Shown: positions 24,757 to 37,552, counted from the first letter of the stretch. The stretch is DNA of 64,000 nucleotides from Benincasa hispida (GCF_009727055.1 NC_052351.1:53415604-53479603), one strand, 5' to 3'. The notes: generated by a model not told the origin, from the sequence alone. Numbers and translations are program-made.

Positions 24757-25436
24757 GGAAGGAATAGAATTCCTTTGTGGAAGAGTGTGAATCCCGTGCA
24801 TTGGAGTTCAATTTTAAAACATATAAAATGTAGAGAAATTCATACATAATTATGCATAAGATAAGCATTATAAATTAAACCTATAAGCAGTTTTGAAGAG
24901 ATAAAAGGAAGTAGAAATGTTTACTCTTGTAGAAGTTTCCCTCTTCTCATAAATCTTCTCGAAAAAAACAATAGTTGCACTCTTCACACTGTAGATATAT
25001 TTATGTGTCAATTGGATATAACCAATCAACAGTACATTGACCCTTCACAAATTGCTCGTAAGTACAGCTGGATCAAAATTACCATTTTACTACGGTAGTT
25101 ACATCTCACTCCTTATTACCACTGATCCCTCTAATGAACAATTAATCATAATCCTACTATAACTAGATCCCTCTTTGGCCAGTGAGAGGGTGAGGCACCT
25201 CATTGTTCAGGACCTGGAATCAGCCTTAAGGGAGCAATTTATCTACTTGCCCTAATAACAGGAACGAGAGGATTTCTTCTTGTGTAGCTATGTTTCCAAC
25301 TCCCCACTCGGATGAATCAGTAAAATGGTAGCCATATTGAGTCGGTAAAAATAGTCACTCTCACTCATGCAGATCAAAGGACCGCTCTTATAAACAGGAA
25401 TTCACAACTAATGCAGGACTAAGGTCTAGTCTGATG
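24757..25436 (-). mobile_element. Copia LTR fragments (minus strand), internally deleted
   Basis: 24757-24957 matches the minus-strand 3' end of the LTR at 12347 (AGAGTGTGAATCCCGTGC compared with GCGTGTGAACCCGTGTAC, and TATAGAGAAAT-type text). From about 24965 it jumps to GTTGCACTCTTCACACTGTA and runs through the 5' half of the LTR (CAACTCCCCACTCGGATGAA, CATATTGAGTCGG) to about 25436. The AT-rich middle is missing. Confidence 0.6.
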
Positions 25437-26060
25437 GAGTTGACATTCAACACAGAAACTATTAGGATTCTAAGCACTCTAACTACCTCAATTTTATTGG
25501 ATTAGCATGCAAGTTCATGATAATATCAGAAATAGGATTTCAAGAATACAACCTTTGATGAATTCACTTGATTGCTCCAAATCTCCACAAATTTCTTCTC
25601 CATATCTTTGAGTAGACTACCACAAGAGCCTTCTCTACTATCCTCGGACCTTAGATTAGATTGTGGGATCCAAATTAAGATAGGTTTTGTGATGAGTTTT
25701 TGAGAGATTGAGAGAAAAAAAATTCAGGAAAAATTCTTCAGCTTTTTGCTTTTGCATGCCCGAATTTTCATTTCATTTAGCAAGTATTTAAGTAAATTAG
25801 GCATGCAAATGATTTAATGTGGGAGATTGACACTCAATCTTTCACTAATTTGAGTGGATTAATTGTAGGAAAATTGGAAAAAATGGGAAAAACCAATTTT
25901 TCAATTTTTTTAAAAATTTCTTTTAATTAACTTAATTTTCTAATAAAATTAAATTAAATTAAAAAGAATACTATTTCTGAATTTGTTGATTTCAAATTCA
26001 AATTTATTTAAAATACTTTATTTTAAATAAATAATTAATTAAACAAATTTAATTAATTAA
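25437..26060 (-). mobile_element. Copia LTR, 3' part (minus strand)
   Basis: Minus-strand 3' end near 25439 (TGTCAACTCCATCA on minus). The stretch then holds the family's transcribed part: GAGTAGACTACCACAAGAGC near 25611 and GACCTTAGATTAGATTGTGG near 25647. It fades into AT-rich TTAATTAA blocks near 26000. It directly abuts the fragment to its left, so two LTR pieces of the same orientation are joined. Confidence 0.5.
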
Positions 26061-28600
26061 TAAACTTTCATAGACACTGATAGACTTTTATATTTTGCTA
26101 TATTTTATAAATATTTTTGTTCATTTTTCTATATTTAAAAACAACTCTTTTTTTTTAACATAGACAACTATGATTTTTTTTTTTTTTTTTTTTTTTAAAT
26201 TGAGTTAAAGTAATGTTTCATATTTTAGAATTAAAAGGAATTCTTGTTTAAAGGAACATTTTTTTTCACTTTTTGAAATAACTGTGAAGTAAAAATTTAA
26301 AATTAATTTTAATAGCAATGAAGAAATAGAGAATTTAATTAATTATATATATATTTTGAATTATTTTGAATTAGTTAATTGACATTAATATTAAAGACTG
26401 GAAGTTAATATTAATAAAATCGAGGTTAAACGTGTAAATCCTTAAAATTTACAAGATCAAATTGAAACAAAGTTCAACTCTCAAAGATAAAATTGCAACA
26501 TTTTGAAATCTAGGGACTCAATTGAAATCAATTTCAAAACTTAAAAGATTAAAAATGTTTACATTTTGAAACCTATAGACATAATAGAACCTCGACCAAA
26601 TACTTAGGAATCAAGACAATATTTTTCCAAAAAACAAATACGAATATATGTTTTTTTAAAAAAAAAAAAAAAAAAAAAAAGTTGATCATTATAAAAAAAC
26701 GGAATTTTTTAAATATTAAAAAAATAGATTTAAATGCATTTATGTATGTGTCTATATATATATATATGCTGTTTAATTTAGATATATATGTATGTATATA
26801 TGCTCTTTAATTTAGATGATTAATTTTTTTATCAGGTCAAATGGAAGAAAATAAATTTTAAAAAATTATCATTATACTTAGAAAAATTACTAAATTTCAT
26901 CAACGGTAGTTTATTGAGATTTTTAATTCAATATTGTGGTTAATAATTTCATATTAAAAAAAAAAAAGTACAAAAGACATAAATTGATAAATCTTGATTG
27001 CTGAATATTTATGAATACATTTATATAATCTCCGTTCCAATCAAAATCATTTTTCATAGAGAACGCCCAAAAAATATTCCATATATTTCAATGTAATCTC
27101 TAAAATCATTTTTGTTTGTTTGTTTATTCAATTCTATGAGGATTTTCATTAAAGAATCCACTGAATAAATTTATGGTTTATATAGTACGGTAACTTTCTT
27201 TTACTTCTCTTCAAATTTTATTCAATTGGATAGGGTAAAAAAAACTCTCATTTATATCTAATATTTTTTTTAAAGAAAAAAAAAACATACATACATTCTA
27301 ATCTAGATTTTAATTTTAGAAAAACAAGTCTAAGTTAAAAAACATATATTTATATCTAAATTAAATACTTTATTTAGTTATATGACGTATTAAAAAATTT
27401 ATGTTAGGATCTTTAGTTATTTGTGTTTCTTTAATACATGCAATCAATATTCTGTCGTGTGTGTATTTTATTTTAAGAAAGGGAATTCAATTAAGACAAA
27501 ACATAACTTTATTTTTATAAATTAGTTTCATAAAGCTTTAAGTTTCAAATGAACCACTTCTCACTTCTCCCTTAGTTTTTGGGCTTATGTGTTTTTCTTA
27601 TATTACCAAAACATCGCACATACCGAAAATTATCTAAGTTTAGACTTTAGGAACCCATTTAAAAATAAAATAATTTAAAATTTTGCTCAATTTATAAGCA
27701 TGAATGAAAAGAACACCAAAAAAATGTATGAAAACGAATTTTCATTTAATTAAAATGGACTTATATTGACAAATATATAACCAAAACAGAATAATCGTTC
27801 ACGCAAAAAAAGTGAGCAATCGTTGACATCATGTACGTGATTGGTGAACTCGGGTGACATCAATCTGAAGATACTTTTAATGATTCAAAATCAATTTTAG
27901 TAGTATGAAAATGTGATTAAAAGCGTAAAACATTGAATTAATTTGGAGCGGTTAAAATTGTGTTTCGGAGTGATTTTAACTACTACAAAATCACTTCTAA
28001 ACATATGTACTTATCCTCATGTTGAAAAAAAAAACGAAAAATTGGATTTCTATGGAATGAGACAAGTATTGTTCAATAAACATAAAGTTCATTTTAAAAT
28101 CAAATGACAATATGATGAGTAATTCATGTACTTATAAAGATTGTGACATCTATGCATCTTACTTAATTACAATACAAAATATCTATGAACTTTAGGATAA
28201 GTTTCAGTTTTCTTTTTTTTTTTAACATGTTTTGTTATGAGTTTTCAGACAAACATTTAATATCTTTATTTGTTTCACATAATTTTATGTTGTAAAATCC
28301 AAAATATTTTGATCGATGAAATTTGAAAACCCATCTATCGTGAATTTTCTAATGCTCAGCTTCACTTTAGAAGAAATGATTTGGAATTCACAAAAGAGCT
28401 CAAAAATGGGAGAAATACAAGTTCAACTTCTTGTTCTTATACTCTTCACCTTTTGCCAAGAAACAGAATTAAAAAAACTCTCACAACAGTGTTGCCATCT
28501 CAAGAACAGAATCATTCTCACACCCTAACTTTTCACTTGCTGTTTGCCGGTTTAAACTTTAAACTGCCTTTCTTATCAATCATAGCAAATTAGTTAAAAA
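26061..28600. other. Very AT-rich spacer
   Basis: Dominated by poly-A, poly-T and TA runs: T run near 26168-26196, A run near 26658-26680, TATATA near 26750-26766. No supported gene, RNA gene or element. The open frames of 70 codons near 28316-28593 overlap in different frames and look like chance. Confidence 0.5.
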
Positions 28601-28619
28601 AAAAAAATTGTGGAGAGCT

Positions 28620-29330
28620 TCACTCAACCCACAAGCTTCAACAGATTTGATTCGAAACTTGAAGATTGGAACAAATTCGATGAGACTAGTAGATCTGGCG
28701 AATGCACAATGCTAGCAAGTACTGGATCTTGCGAATGGAGCTGAATCACCATGCCAACAATCAGACCGAAAAACCCATGAGTAGATCGGGCAAATAAATG
28801 ACCAGATCTGAACCCACCACCAGATCTACAGATCCGACGCTGGCGACGAGCTGAACGACGAATGAACTTGTATGATGGACGGACTTGCACAAGACGATAA
28901 GCTGACCGACATCGGAGATCGGACATGCACAGTTGCACGAACGAACGGACCTACACAAGCTGCACCTCCACTAGCTGACGACAAAGTTCCTGCACGAGCA
29001 ACGAAGAACAATGGTGGAGAGATCTGCACGGCAAATGACAACGATGAATGGTGATGATGGTCAAAGGCAAAAGGGTTTGGAGGAGAGGTGAGAAAGGAGA
29101 GAGAAGAAAAATAGAGAAATGGAAGAGAGGATATTTTTACTAAACGAAAAAAATAAATGGATATCTACAATGTCGGTTTAAAACCGACATTGTAATCTAA
29201 TTAAAATATATCTCTAATGTTGATTTAAAACCGACATTAGAGATCCACTTTTTTTAAAAAAAAAAAAACAACATTATATATCTGTTTTTAGTTTTTTCAA
29301 TCAGTTAAAATCCAAATTTCTTGCCGTGAG
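28620..29330. mobile_element. CACTA-like DNA transposon fragment, right end
   Basis: A GC-richer block (28750-29040) with GAT/GACG words is followed by subterminal palindromes. At 29170-29196 ACAATGTCGGTTT and AAACCGACATTGT form a 13-base perfect hairpin arm pair around one base. A second pair lies near 29213-29245 (CTCTAATGTTGATTT with AAACCGACATTAGAG). At 29319-29330 TTTCTTGCCGTG resembles the complement of a CACTACAAGAAA-type CACTA terminus. The left end and any transposase are not found, so this is a non-autonomous or clipped copy. Confidence 0.5.
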
Positions 29331-29825
29331 TGAGATTTATACACTTGAAAATAAGTCTTAAAAATATAATCTAATCAATTAATAAATATTGAAGAATACA
29401 TTACTGAATTTTTAACGTAAAAATATCCATTTTTTAATTTAAACGATTAACTATTACTAGATTTAATTAATGAAAAAAATAATTATTCTCTTACATATAA
29501 TTTGGTAATGGTTTAGTTTTAGTTTTCTATATAAAAATTGGTATAATAAAAGAAGATATTTAATATCCAAGCACATAGATTAATTATCTTAGGATTTAAT
29601 CATTAGGTTACACAAGGATTTATTGGATTTCATCACCACATCCTTTTGTAATTCTTGACCTAGGATTTTGTATTTATATATAAGATAGTACAAATGGGGT
29701 GAGGAGATTTAAACACCATGGATTTTCTAGTCCTCAACACATTATGATGTCAATTGAGTTAAGCCCTATTTCGTAAAAAATTGTGAAGTTTGAGAGAGAG
29801 AAAAAATATTTGGAGATTAACCTCA

Positions 29826-30000
29826 AGGTTTCTCAACCAACATTACGAAGAGGATGAACTTTAAATACAAAGTCTAAAATAGGCCGAATCTGCTTTTACA
29901 TATAAAATAACCCAAAACTAATTAACATAATCTAAAATATATATCACATTAATATTAAATACTAAAGTGCTATTACAACAATATTTAATACTCTACAATC
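29826..30000. repeat. Dispersed repeat, copy 1 (second copy at 32298-32455)
   Basis: TACAAAGTCTAAAATAGGCC and GCTTTTACATATAAAATAAC, then ACATTAATATTAAATACTAA, recur with differences at 32298-32455. Direct orientation, about 2.5 kb apart, bracketing the Copia RNase H fragment and a Copia LTR piece. No coding content; family not recognised. Confidence 0.6.
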
Positions 30001-30655
30001 TCCGTAAGCGAACACGATGATGACGACTCGATCTTATGAACTATGAAAATGTGTTGTGAGTTTGAAGAATTTAGATAGATTTTTTTTTTTTTTTTTGAAA
30101 AAGGGGAGAGGAGAGAGAGGAAAAAAATAGGGGATGGAAAGGACGTATCTTGTAGGAAGAGATTTGAGATTTTTGGTTGATTTGGAATAGAAGGAAGGAG
30201 AAAAGATATCTTTAATAGATGGGATAAAGGGAAGTTAGGATTTGATTAGAAAATGCAATTAATGGAATATAGAAAGAAGATTAATGAAAAAAGAAACTAA
30301 TTTAGGGGAGAAATATTTTTAGAAATTTGGGTTTCAAGCTAGGCGATCGTTTAGTAGAACAAATTTTAATATCATTTTTGCAAATAAACACTTTATTCAC
30401 AGAAAACAGAATATTGTTGTTCAAGTAAACACTTTACAAAAATTAATTTTTTTTTTCAAATCAGGAACTACAAATACATTTTCTAATAAAATATAAGATT
30501 TCTGTAAAGTAAGTATTGGGTTGTATGTCCAAAATCTCACACTTTGTAAAATCAAACATATTCTATTTACAATAAATATGTTATTGATGTTTATTCCATA
30601 AAGATATTGAATATGTAACTTGCACAAATAATAATGTCAAGAAATATGCAAGGAT

Positions 30656-30866
30656 TTGATCATTACTAGATATACTGACTCTGATTTTCAAACCAATAAA
30701 GATGCAAGAAAATCTACATCGAGATCGGTGTTCATTCTGAATGGAGGAGCAGTAGTGTGGAGAAGTGTGAAGCAAAACTGTATTGAGGACTCCACAATGG
30801 AAGCTAAATACGTAGTTGCTTCTGAAGCAGCAAAGGAAGCAATATGGTTGAGGAAATTTTTGTTGA
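30656..30866 (+). pseudogene. Copia RNase H fragment
   Basis: Reads YTDSDFQTNKDARKSTSRSV then FILNGGAVVWRSVKQNCIED, and STMEAKYVVASEAAKEAIWL and RKF. This is the RNase H end of a Ty1/Copia polyprotein (family text YTDSDF..D.D.RKSTSG.VF.L.GG...W.S.KQ...STMEAEY). It starts inside the domain and stops at WLRKF, where the sequence becomes unrelated. The frame stays open but no start or integrase/RT part is attached. Confidence 0.85.
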
Positions 30867-30869
30867 TAT

Positions 30870-31655
30870 TTGTATTGATATTTTCACGCTTTCATGGGTT
30901 CAATATCGACATGAGAGGTAAACCAATATTTCCATTATTTCATAAAAAAAAAGATGAAACATACTAAATTAAACAATAAAATGTCACTAATGTAAATATA
31001 ATATAAATAATAGATATGTTTACTTGTTTAGAAATCATAAAATATTTATTTACTAATTTAAATCTATTTTTGAATTTTTTATTTTTATAATTTTTTTCAG
31101 AAATATCCATCAAAATCAAAATTTTATCTATATTTCCATCATCAAAATTTTCATAAAGTTAAGAGTTCGATATTTCTGTTTGGTATTTTAAAAGAAGAAG
31201 AGAAAAAGTTGTTGAAAATTTAAAAGGATGTGGAAAGAGGAGAGAGAAAAGATGATGTGAAGATTTGATTAGGTGTTGAAAAAATAAGAAAAATGAGAAG
31301 AGAAAGAATATATGAGAATTGATTTGCTTTGATTTTATTTATTTATTTACTTGAGCAATGTTGAGAGATCACATTGAAGATGAAGAAGGCTTAAAACTTG
31401 AAGTGAAAGCAAAAATAAATAAAGCATAAGAGGGGGAGATTTTCTTAGATTTTGAATGAAGAATTGAGGTTTGGATGAGATCTAGAGAGCATGAAGAAGA
31501 TGGAAGAGAAGCCCATATATTCAAGGTTTTTTTTTCTTTTCTTTTCTTTTCAAGAGTAAGATTTAAAGGAAAAAAGAAAGAAGAAGAAATAGACAGAAGT
31601 ATTTTGAGATTTTGAAAGAGAAATCATTGAAGGATTTAAAGGGAAGAGAGATATT
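30870..31655. other. Spacer without recognised gene
   Basis: AT-rich up to 31.18 kb, then purine-rich (GAAGAAGAGAAA-type runs through 31190-31640). No family resemblance on either strand. Confidence 0.35.
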
Positions 31656-31659
31656 GAGA

Positions 31660-32297
31660 TTTGTGCCCAAAAGCGTCGTAGTTAATTATTTAATGTAGTA
31701 TTTAATTTGATTATTAAATATGCAATAATGAATTATTCATTACAGTAAATATTCAAGATTATTTCATGAGACTTGAACAATATGTAGTTGACATACAAGT
31801 GGATCGTGTTCAAGTAATAACCTGAAGGGTTTAGAGTATATGGATGGATACGATCCACCTTGTAATTGTTACAAACGATGTGATCCAAATTATTCATCTA
31901 GAGATATGTTAGTGGGATATCTTATACCAAATCATTCATATGGAGATATATGAGTGAGGTATCCTATACAAAGAGTTTGTATAAGACTGGACTGCAAAAT
32001 AATTAATCTCTCTTTGTGACTTCATTAATTGAAGAGATTAATATCTCATAGGATGATCATATGTAACTCCATCTGAATCCTGAGTGAGTTACAAACTCTT
32101 GTCTATTAGGGCTCGTCTTTTGATTTGCATGGATGAGAGTAACTCAAGTTGCCGACTCAATAAGCCCACCATTTTGAGACTTGACTGAATAGGGACCTGG
32201 GAACGTAATTTCACAAAATGTAACTCACTCTTTCATGTTTAAGGTAAGTAGATGAGTAGTTCCCTTAAGTGCTGACTCTAGGACTTGGAACAATGGG
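31660..32297 (+). mobile_element. Copia LTR, 5' part, truncated, with 42-bp internal duplication
   Basis: Starts in the family's first block (TTGTGCCCAAAAGCGTCG) and runs through GGATCGTGTTCAAGTAATAA near 31801, TTTGTATAAGACTGGACTGC near 31975 and CTCAATAAGCCCACCATTTT near 32156. Between 31885 and 31968 a 42-base block is present twice (CCAAATTATTCATCTAGAGA and CCAAATCATTCATATGGAGA, starts 31885 and 31927). Ends at about 32297 in an unrelated repeat. Confidence 0.7.
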
Positions 32298-32455
32298 GTA
32301 AGGTTTCTCAACACAGGATGAATTTTAGATACAAAGTCTAAAATAGGTCCAATGGGCTTTTACATATAAAATAACGAAAAATTAATCGTAATCTAAAATA
32401 ATATTACATTAATATCAAATATTAAAGTGTTATTTCAATAATATTTATACTTTAA
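32298..32455. repeat. Dispersed repeat, copy 2 (first copy at 29826-30000)
   Basis: Diverged direct copy. It starts at the exact point where the Copia LTR at 31.66 kb stops matching its family (after GGACTTGGAACAATGGGG), so the join is a rearrangement breakpoint. Confidence 0.55.
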
Positions 32456-32538
32456 GAAAAATTAAATTGTTGTTACCAATTATTTTATCTCAAAAGATAT
32501 ATCTAAAGTCATCGCATAATTAACCTTTTTATATTATC

Positions 32539-34900
32539 TGTCATACCCATCCCCAGATTACCCTCCTAATCCGAGAAGAGATGTGAAGACAATAATTGTC
32601 GACCCTCTTATGATAACTGTTGGCCAACATACTCCTGAAAACTTGTATCCTTAGCACATGTTAACCTAATTAGCAGTTTATAACTCTCTAGGACTTAACA
32701 CTATAGTTTCATCAATAGCTTAAAGCATATAATTTACTGCTAATCAGAGATATCAACAACAACATTCATAACAGTTTTCAGAAACCAAACTCATATACAA
32801 CGTCTATTCAACACAGACTTTCCCCTTATTCCCCCTGACATGGACACAAAACTGAATAACAGAACATGATGAGCCACCTAAACTTCCACTCTCTGTGGGT
32901 CTAAAAAGTGACTGACTGGCTGAACTGCTAGGCCTCGAGACGTCGACCGCTACGTGGGGAGGAAAATATTTTAAAAGAGTGAGCTGGAAAGCTCAGCAAG
33001 TAACTATCTTAAATAAAACATACTTTAAATTATAAATAACACGAACATGCTTATCAAGAAGACATTTATAAAATCATGATCAGGGTTTTGAAGATAAAAC
33101 TGAAATCATAAAAATGCATCATGTAAAATCCCTGAAATAACTCATCAGCATCTTTCTGGAAAACTCCACTACTCTACTGTTTGAACATGTGGGAAAGCCC
33201 TTTTTCTCAATCCCCAATAACCTTAGTTGAAAGAAGGCCATTTTGTTCGATCTCATCAACATCAATAACATAGTCATATGTGCACGCAGAATTGAACTGG
33301 GTCTTGATCACCTTACCATACCTTCGATGTCAAGGATCCCTAGTATCACTTAAATCTGGGTACCTTACCATACCTTCACTATCAACATTGGATTAAGGTT
33401 TGTACAAGGCACAAACATTTAAACATATAAGAACATATACAAAATATGCATTTGAAATGATCTAACTTCATGATTTCATAGCATCGCATAGTGCCTTGTA
33501 AAACATGGAGTATGCTTATAAAATTGCCTCAGTAAACTTCCATCATTCGATACAACATAACATGGGCTTAATATAAAATGCATGCTAAACTCATAAATAA
33601 CTTCTGAATTTAAAAACATGGATTATGCGATCAACATTCATTTCTAAGGCATGCATTGGAGAAAATCATGGTATAAAAATTCATATGAAATGTTTATACG
33701 TTGAAATTTATTCATAAAAATCGCACTGGAAACACTTATTAAAACTTGTCACTCACTATCTTAAGATACTTATCCAAGGAGTTGTACACTCTATTTGTGT
33801 TTGCCCTTATAACTTGGCTAATAATTGGGGATCCTTTCTCAAAGGTGCTCGAGTAAGCGATGAAACACCTTCTTATCCTTTGCGATGAACGCTTACTATG
33901 CAATGTACTTCAAGCGCCTTTGCTATGAATTGACTATGTTGTATGCATCAACGTATAGCATCACTAGGTCAACTGCTTGCTTGTTCTCCATATGCAGCTG
34001 CCTGTTTATTCATCCACAACATCATTCCAACTTCACTTTTCCAGATTCCTTAGCTTTAATTCCAGCACTCATAAAAGTTAAATTCCCTTAAACGAAATTT
34101 CTCAAAAACATCTTAACTTTTACTTACCGTAGAATTTTAGCATCATTTCCCAAAATCAATCAGAAATTCCTCAAATATCCTTTAGCTAGCCAGAAATTCT
34201 TCAACTTTCAAAGTCTTCATATGGCAGCAACACTCCCTCATTTAGGCATAGAAAACTTTTGGCAACACATTCTTTGTCATTGCTAAGCTTATTAATACTT
34301 GGACTTGCATAAAGAGTTTGTTTAATTAATTGCCAACTGGTATGCTTATTCCTTCATGGACGTTTACAAGGTTACCATCTGGCTTACTTACTCGTTAATT
34401 AAGCTGAATTCCTCAGCTTAGACTTCATCGCATGGCCTTGTGGCCACTCAAGCCTTCTTCCTTCAACGCATGATTCTTTTGTCGCATCATTTGTCAGCTT
34501 AGCCCTCAACAATGACATACAAGGTTAGTCGCATAAATCCTTCATCCCAGTTGTTGTACCTAGCCATAATGCCCCCCTTCTTGGACCTCTAGCTGCATCA
34601 TTCAACCGGACTAGCCGTATGGCACCTCATAGTTCTAATGCATAAAACCCTCTAGTTTCTCTAAGTGTTAACTTGTTCTTACTTCACCCAAGAACTTAAC
34701 ATTCCACACTTAACATATTTTTTTCCTTTTCCGGCTTGCCATTAATAGACTTCTTTAACTTTCTATGCATCGACCATGTAACAATCTGAATGCATATAAT
34801 CATAACACTTAGAAAATTTTTCTTCTCTCACATTTCATACACATGATTCACTATGCCTACTTAACTTACTTATTCCATTGACATTAATTCACATCTTAAC
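32539..34900 (-). mobile_element. Gypsy LTR, second family, minus-strand copy
   Basis: Minus-strand 3' end at 32539 (GGGGATGGGTATGACA). The adjoining text, read on minus, has ATAAGAGGGTCGACAATTAT and TCACATCTCTTCTCGG, matching ATAAGAGGGTTGGCAACCGT and TCACCTCTTCTTGAGTC at the 3' end of the plus-strand copy (40739-40785). GCG-rich words near 33885-33960 and 34430-34560 mirror those at 38.9-39.4 kb. The minus-strand start (right end) is not clear; I put it near 34.9 kb. Confidence 0.6.
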
Positions 34901-35279
34901 TCATAAATTAGAGAACTTAAACTTGATTAACTACTAAAAAAAGTTCAGGGGTTTATATTTCACCTCAATTTATGTGAATGATTATGATATCTTGTTTGTT
35001 ATCTAAATTTTCCTCATTAGTTATCTTATCATGTCAATTTCTATCTTATTTTAAAGGGAGAAAAATCTCCAAAAATATCTTTTAGAACAAATTTTATGAG
35101 GTGTTTGGCTCACCAACATGAGTTAAGTTGAGCTGGTAAAATATACCAACTCCATGTTTGGTCCACCAGTTTTAAATGTTGGTAGAATTGAATTGGTATA
35201 TTTTGTCAACTCACCTCAACTCTCCCTTCTTTCAATGTTTTCAATGGCTCCACCCATCAGTTACTATCAGTGACTACTA
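34901..35279. other. Spacer with a possible MITE-like end
   Basis: GTTTGGCTCACCAACATGAG (about 35104) and GTTTGGTCCACCAG (about 35157) with TTGAGCTGGTAAAATATACC partly mirror GGTATATTTTGTCAACTCAC near 35196. This gives a short imperfect inverted repeat of the kind seen in small DNA elements. No gene. Confidence 0.3.
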
Positions 35280-35704
35280 CTACTACACACTGGGTACTAA
35301 CTCTAGGCTTCGACAATCACCTCCGATGAAGACTCTGATGACCAATTTTGGGCTTCAATAACTACCTCTGATAACAAACTCCGATGACAAATTTTGATGT
35401 GACTAACTCTAGGCTCCAACTACAAACTCTGGCAAAAATCACCTTCAACAATCAACTTTGACAACCATCTTTGTACAACCAACTCCGAGCTCCGACAACA
35501 AACTCCAATGACCAACTCCAATACCACTTTCATGTGACTAACTTGGGGCTCTGCCAACAAACTCCGACGAAAATCATATCGATGATCAACTTCGACGACC
35601 TCCTTCACACAACCAACTCTAACGCCCAACTCTAGGCTCCGACAACCACCTCTGACTACAAACTTCGACGAAAATCATCTTCGATAATCAACTTCAACAA
35701 CCTC
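35280..35704. repeat. Degenerate C/A-rich tandem repeat
   Basis: The words ACAAACTCCGATGAC, CTAACTCTAGGCTCCGAC, AAAATCA(C/T)CTTC and AATCAACTTCGACAACC recur about every 100-150 bases through the block, with many substitutions. Composition is clearly unlike the neighbouring AT-rich DNA. Short open frames on both strands here are by-products of the repeat. It ends exactly where the Copia LTR begins. Confidence 0.65.
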
Positions 35705-35706
35705 AA

Positions 35707-37552
35707 TGTTGGAATTTATGTCCTAAAGCTTCGTACTTAATTAGATATTTGATATGATAATTGATTATTTGATATATGTAATAATTAGTTAACCATTACA
35801 GGAAAAGTTTAAGGTTACCTCATGAGACTTGAAACAGTATGTATTGATACAGGTGGATCATGTTTTAAGTAATAACCTAAATGGTCTATAATATATAGAT
35901 TAAGCTTGGGTGCCTTATCTTGGTAACAATATGGATACGGCCCACTTTGTAATCATTACAAATGTTGTAAGTGTTACAAATGATTTAATCTAAATTATTC
36001 ATGTAAAGACATTGAGTTTGTATAAGACTGGACCGCGATATATTTAATCTCTTCTTGTAACACCATTGACAGAAGAGATTAATATTTTATAGGATAATCA
36101 TGTAACTCGATCTCAATCCTAAATGAGTAATTTCTCCTTTTTATGAGGGTCGTCCTTTGATTTGTATGCTTGATAGTGGCCCGCGTCGTCAACTCAATAA
36201 GCCTACCATTTTAGGGACATGTTCGAGTAGGGAACTGGGAACATAGCTATACAAGATGAAGTTCACTCATTCTCATCTTTAGGTTAAGTCAAGGAGTAGT
36301 TTCCTTAAGTGTTGATTCTAGGTCATGAACAAAGGATACTCGTTCTCTCACTGGCCTGAGAGGGACTTGTTTTATGGTAGGACCATAAAAATATTGTTCA
36401 TTAGAGGGATCAGTGTTACTTAAGGAGTAAAAGGTAATTACATAGGTAAAACGATAATTTGACCCAACTGTAATTACAAATTGCTCGTGAAGTATCAAAT
36501 TACTGTAATGGTTAAATCCAAGGACACAGAAAATACTCTACAGTGCGAAGAGTGTAACTATGGGTCTTTAGCAAAGTGGTCCGTAGTTAACAAATGTCCA
36601 TTAACATAATTAAAAGTTTAATTATTTAATGTCGAATCATTGGAGCTTCTAATCTGTATGTCAATTACGTCTCCCTACTAGCTCATAATGGGTAAACAAT
36701 GACCAATAGTTTTGAAGAAATTTGAATTGTTCAAATTAAATAAGGAATAATGTTAATTATATAAATGTATACAGATACATTATAATATAAAGTTAATTTT
36801 GAATGAGATTCAAAATCAAACTTTATAATAAAAAGAGATTTATTATTTGATATGATTCAAATAACTAATATGAATAGGATTCATATTAAAATCTATAGGT
36901 TAATAAATATGAATGAGATTCATATTAAAACCATAGGTTATGAGAGAGGTGTGCATTTTTTTAATATGATTTAAATATACATTTAGTTAAATATGAGATA
37001 TTTTCATTTCATTTTAATTAAATAAATGATAAGTGAGCGGTTTTTTATTTGAAAAATATATCCCACTTCACATCGAAAGAAGGTAGGAAGTTCTTCTAAA
37101 AAGTGATTAGTGATTGTAGAAAAAAATTTCTTCTTCTTCTCTCATTGATCTCTCTCTCAAGTGTTGAAGCGAAAAAGGTTTCTCTAATTTTTGTTTTAAA
37201 AAAAACTCCTCCACTCCAAAAAAAATTCAATTTTCTTTGCTCTTGTTCAAAAGTTGATTCTCACAAACCGGTCCTTTCAAGAGAATATTCGAGAAGACCC
37301 TATAGAGGCATCGACATTCATGTTTAAGAGGAGATCTATTGCTATTCGTAGAGGAAGAAGGAATTGCTATAGATTATCTTAAAGAAAGGTTCTTCAAAGG
37401 TATGTTTCTACTTCCCTCTAATTTCATGTTTAACATACTACATAATGATGTATGTTTCTTATTTTCTTTGTTGTAATTTTAAAACAAAATCGAAGCACAT
37501 CGATCACTCCCTTTTGTTGTGGGATTTAATTCTCTTCAATTGATATCAAAGC
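35707..37552 (+). mobile_element. Copia 5' LTR (complete) with primer-binding site
   Basis: LTR 35707-37538 (1832 bases) begins TGTTGGAATTTATGTCCTAA and ends TTCTCTTCA. Two bases later TGATATCAAAGC (37541-37552) matches the initiator tRNA-Met primer site TGGTATCAGAGC at 10 of 12 positions, so this is a 5' LTR in plus orientation. Landmarks include ATCATGTTTTAAGTAATAAC, TCACTGGCCTGAGAGGGACT (about 36345) and a 3' part with AGGTATGTTTCTACTTCCCT. Only about 145 bases of internal region follow before another element. Confidence 0.85.

Noticed and set aside
28624..29054. Several overlapping frames of 60-104 codons in a GC-richer block
   Set aside because: Frames on both strands over the same bases without conserved motif; better explained as the interior of the CACTA-like fragment.
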